From the NCBI RefSeq assembly GCF_015390235.1, contig NZ_VUOH01000002.1, positions 806,001 through 870,000 of the forward strand: 64,000 nt of DNA, in the 5' to 3' direction. The translations under genes were made by a program, and so were the position numbers. Positions 63,270 through 64,000 of the stretch are shown here, piece after piece. Origin of the DNA: Quadrisphaera sp. INWT6 (GTDB taxonomy: Bacteria; Actinomycetota; Actinomycetes; Actinomycetales; Quadrisphaeraceae). Each line of letters starts with the position of its first letter. The first letter of the stretch is position 1. Below the pieces are notes generated by a model. That model was not told the origin of the DNA and ran no database searches. It saw only the letters and a list, made by a program, of their open reading frames with translations.

Positions 63270-64000
63270 CGGCCGGCGTCCCAGCCGTCGGCGGGGTCGT
63301 CGAGGGGCTGTGCCGGGGGCGCCGCGGGGGGCGCCGCGGGGGACGGCGCGGGGGACGGCGGCTGGGCTGGCGACTGGGCTGCCGGCTGCCCTGCCGACGG
63401 GGCCGCGACCGGCGTCGTGGCGTCCGCCGCCGGCCGCGGCCGGCGGCGCCGGTCGAGGTGCGGCGGGGGCGGCAGCAGCGGGTCGAGCCCCCCGCGCACC
63501 TGCTCCGCGACCGCCTCGGCGGGGGCGCCGGCGTCGACCACGAGGTAGCGGCGGCGGCTGCGCCGGGCGATCTCGCGGAACCGCTCGCGGACGGCGGCGT
63601 GGAACTCCGCCGGCTCACGCTCGAGGCGGTCGAGGTCGGACCCGAGCCGCGCGCGGGCGGCGGCCGGGTCGAGGTCGAGCAGGACGGTCACGTCGGGGAG
63701 CAGGTCCTCGGTGCCCCACATCGACAGCGAGGCGACCTCGTCGCCGTCGAGGTGGCGGCCCGCCCCCTGGTAGGCGACGGAGGAGTCGACGTAGCGGTCG
63801 GTGACCACCACCGCCCCCCGCGCCAGGGCGGGCCTGACGACGGTCGCCACGTGGTGGGCGCGGTCCGCCGCGTAGAGCAGGGCCTCCGCGCGGGGGGCCA
63901 CGTCACCGCCGTGCAGCAGCAGCTCGCGGATGCGCAGGCCGAGCTCGGTGGCACCGGGCTCGCGGGTGAGCACCACCTCGTGGCCCAGTGCGCGCAGGCG
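63266..64000 (-). CDS. tmk: Thymidylate kinase (5' end beyond the window)
   Basis: The visible 244 residues lack the N-terminal P-loop, which lies past position 64000. Present are VVLTREPGATELGLRIREL (substrate loop with Arg-Glu-Pro-Gly), LLYAADRAHHVATVVRPAL, VVTDRYVDSSVAYQGAGR (DRY motif) and LDLDP. The catalytic domain ends at about position 63480 on the DNA; it is followed by a Pro/Ala-rich, probably disordered tail of about 70 residues that ends DDPADGWDAGR. Tmk phosphorylates dTMP to dTDP. Its stop overlaps the holB start. Confidence 0.93.
   Translation of the reverse strand, partial: RLRALGHEVVLTREPGATELGLRIRELLLHGGDVAPRAEALLYAADRAHHVATVVRPALARGAVVVTDRYVDSSVAYQGAGRHLDGDEVASLSMWGTEDLLPDVTVLLDLDPAAARARLGSDLDRLEREPAEFHAAVRERFREIARRSRRRYLVVDAGAPAEAVAEQVRGGLDPLLPPPPHLDRRRRPRPAADATTPVAAPSAGQPAAQSPAQPPSPAPSPAAPPAAPPAQPLDDPADGWDAGR

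Overview
This window is a very high-GC bacterial chromosome segment with strong G/C bias at third codon positions and many GTG starts. It carries actinobacterial signature genes: Lsr2, the 32-aa ribosomal protein bS22 beside a BldC-like HTH protein, DisA next to RadA, and a DUF3180 protein next to FolK. Gene order follows the mycobacterial/streptomycete core (radA-disA-mutY; clpC-lsr2-lysS-panC; folK-folB-folP-folE-ftsH-hpt-tilS-metalloprotease-dacB-ppa; tmk-holB near a tRNA-Thr). My guess is an actinomycete of the Kineosporiales or a relative, with low confidence at that rank. I see no insertion sequence, integrase, prophage gene, rRNA or CRISPR array.

Layout. Positions 1-2800 hold bS22, the HTH protein, an AcuC-type deacetylase and a TIM-barrel isomerase. 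Positions 2998-6431 hold an L-arabinose module (araA, araD, LacI regulator) with a perfect LacI-type operator upstream of araD; no ribulokinase gene (araB) is present. Positions 6640-11627 hold a membrane protein, radA, disA and a PhoD-like phosphoesterase. Positions 11716-15912 hold a monosaccharide ABC transporter of the XylFGH/MmsAB-ChvE type, whose promoter carries a second LacI-type operator with the same half-site pattern; arabinose is its likely substrate. Positions 16252-25394 are core genes: mutY, an N-acetylglutamate synthase, clpC, lsr2 with a coupled 57-aa membrane protein, lysS, panC, a DUF2520 protein and a methyltransferase. panD and coaX are absent from their usual place.

Positions 25405-32167 hold a pair of bacterial PH-domain membrane proteins, an unknown membrane-anchored protein and a four-gene glycine betaine/choline-type ABC transporter whose two arms start only 24 bp apart. 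Positions 32113-42452 return to the core: DUF3180, a fused FolB-FolK, folP, folE, ftsH, hpt, tilS, an F420-associated-type metalloprotease, dacB and ppa.

Positions 42483-59794 are the accessory part: a HAD phosphatase, an NlpC/P60 peptidase behind a strong leader hairpin, a MarR regulator, an orphan YcaO protein followed by a siderophore-interacting flavoprotein under a DtxR/IdeR-like box, and a divergent sugar-acid/lactone module. That module has an isomerase and dehydrogenase on one arm and an SMP-30 lactonase, IclR regulator and ABC transporter on the other, around two identical palindromes 52 bp apart. Its ABC ATPase reading frame is split by an apparent one-base deletion. A histidine phosphatase, an HxlR regulator with a divergent NAD(P)-binding protein, and a two-component system follow.

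Positions 59945-64000 hold tRNA-Thr(CGU), a 94-aa protein whose start codon lies inside two mutually exclusive hairpins, a TAP-like secreted hydrolase, holB and the 3' part of tmk.

Many genes have no Shine-Dalgarno sequence. Instead they show a -10 hexamer (often TAGCGT or TAGGCT) ending 6-7 nt before a GTG, which indicates widespread leaderless transcripts. Many operon joints are 4-nt GTGA or ATGA overlaps.
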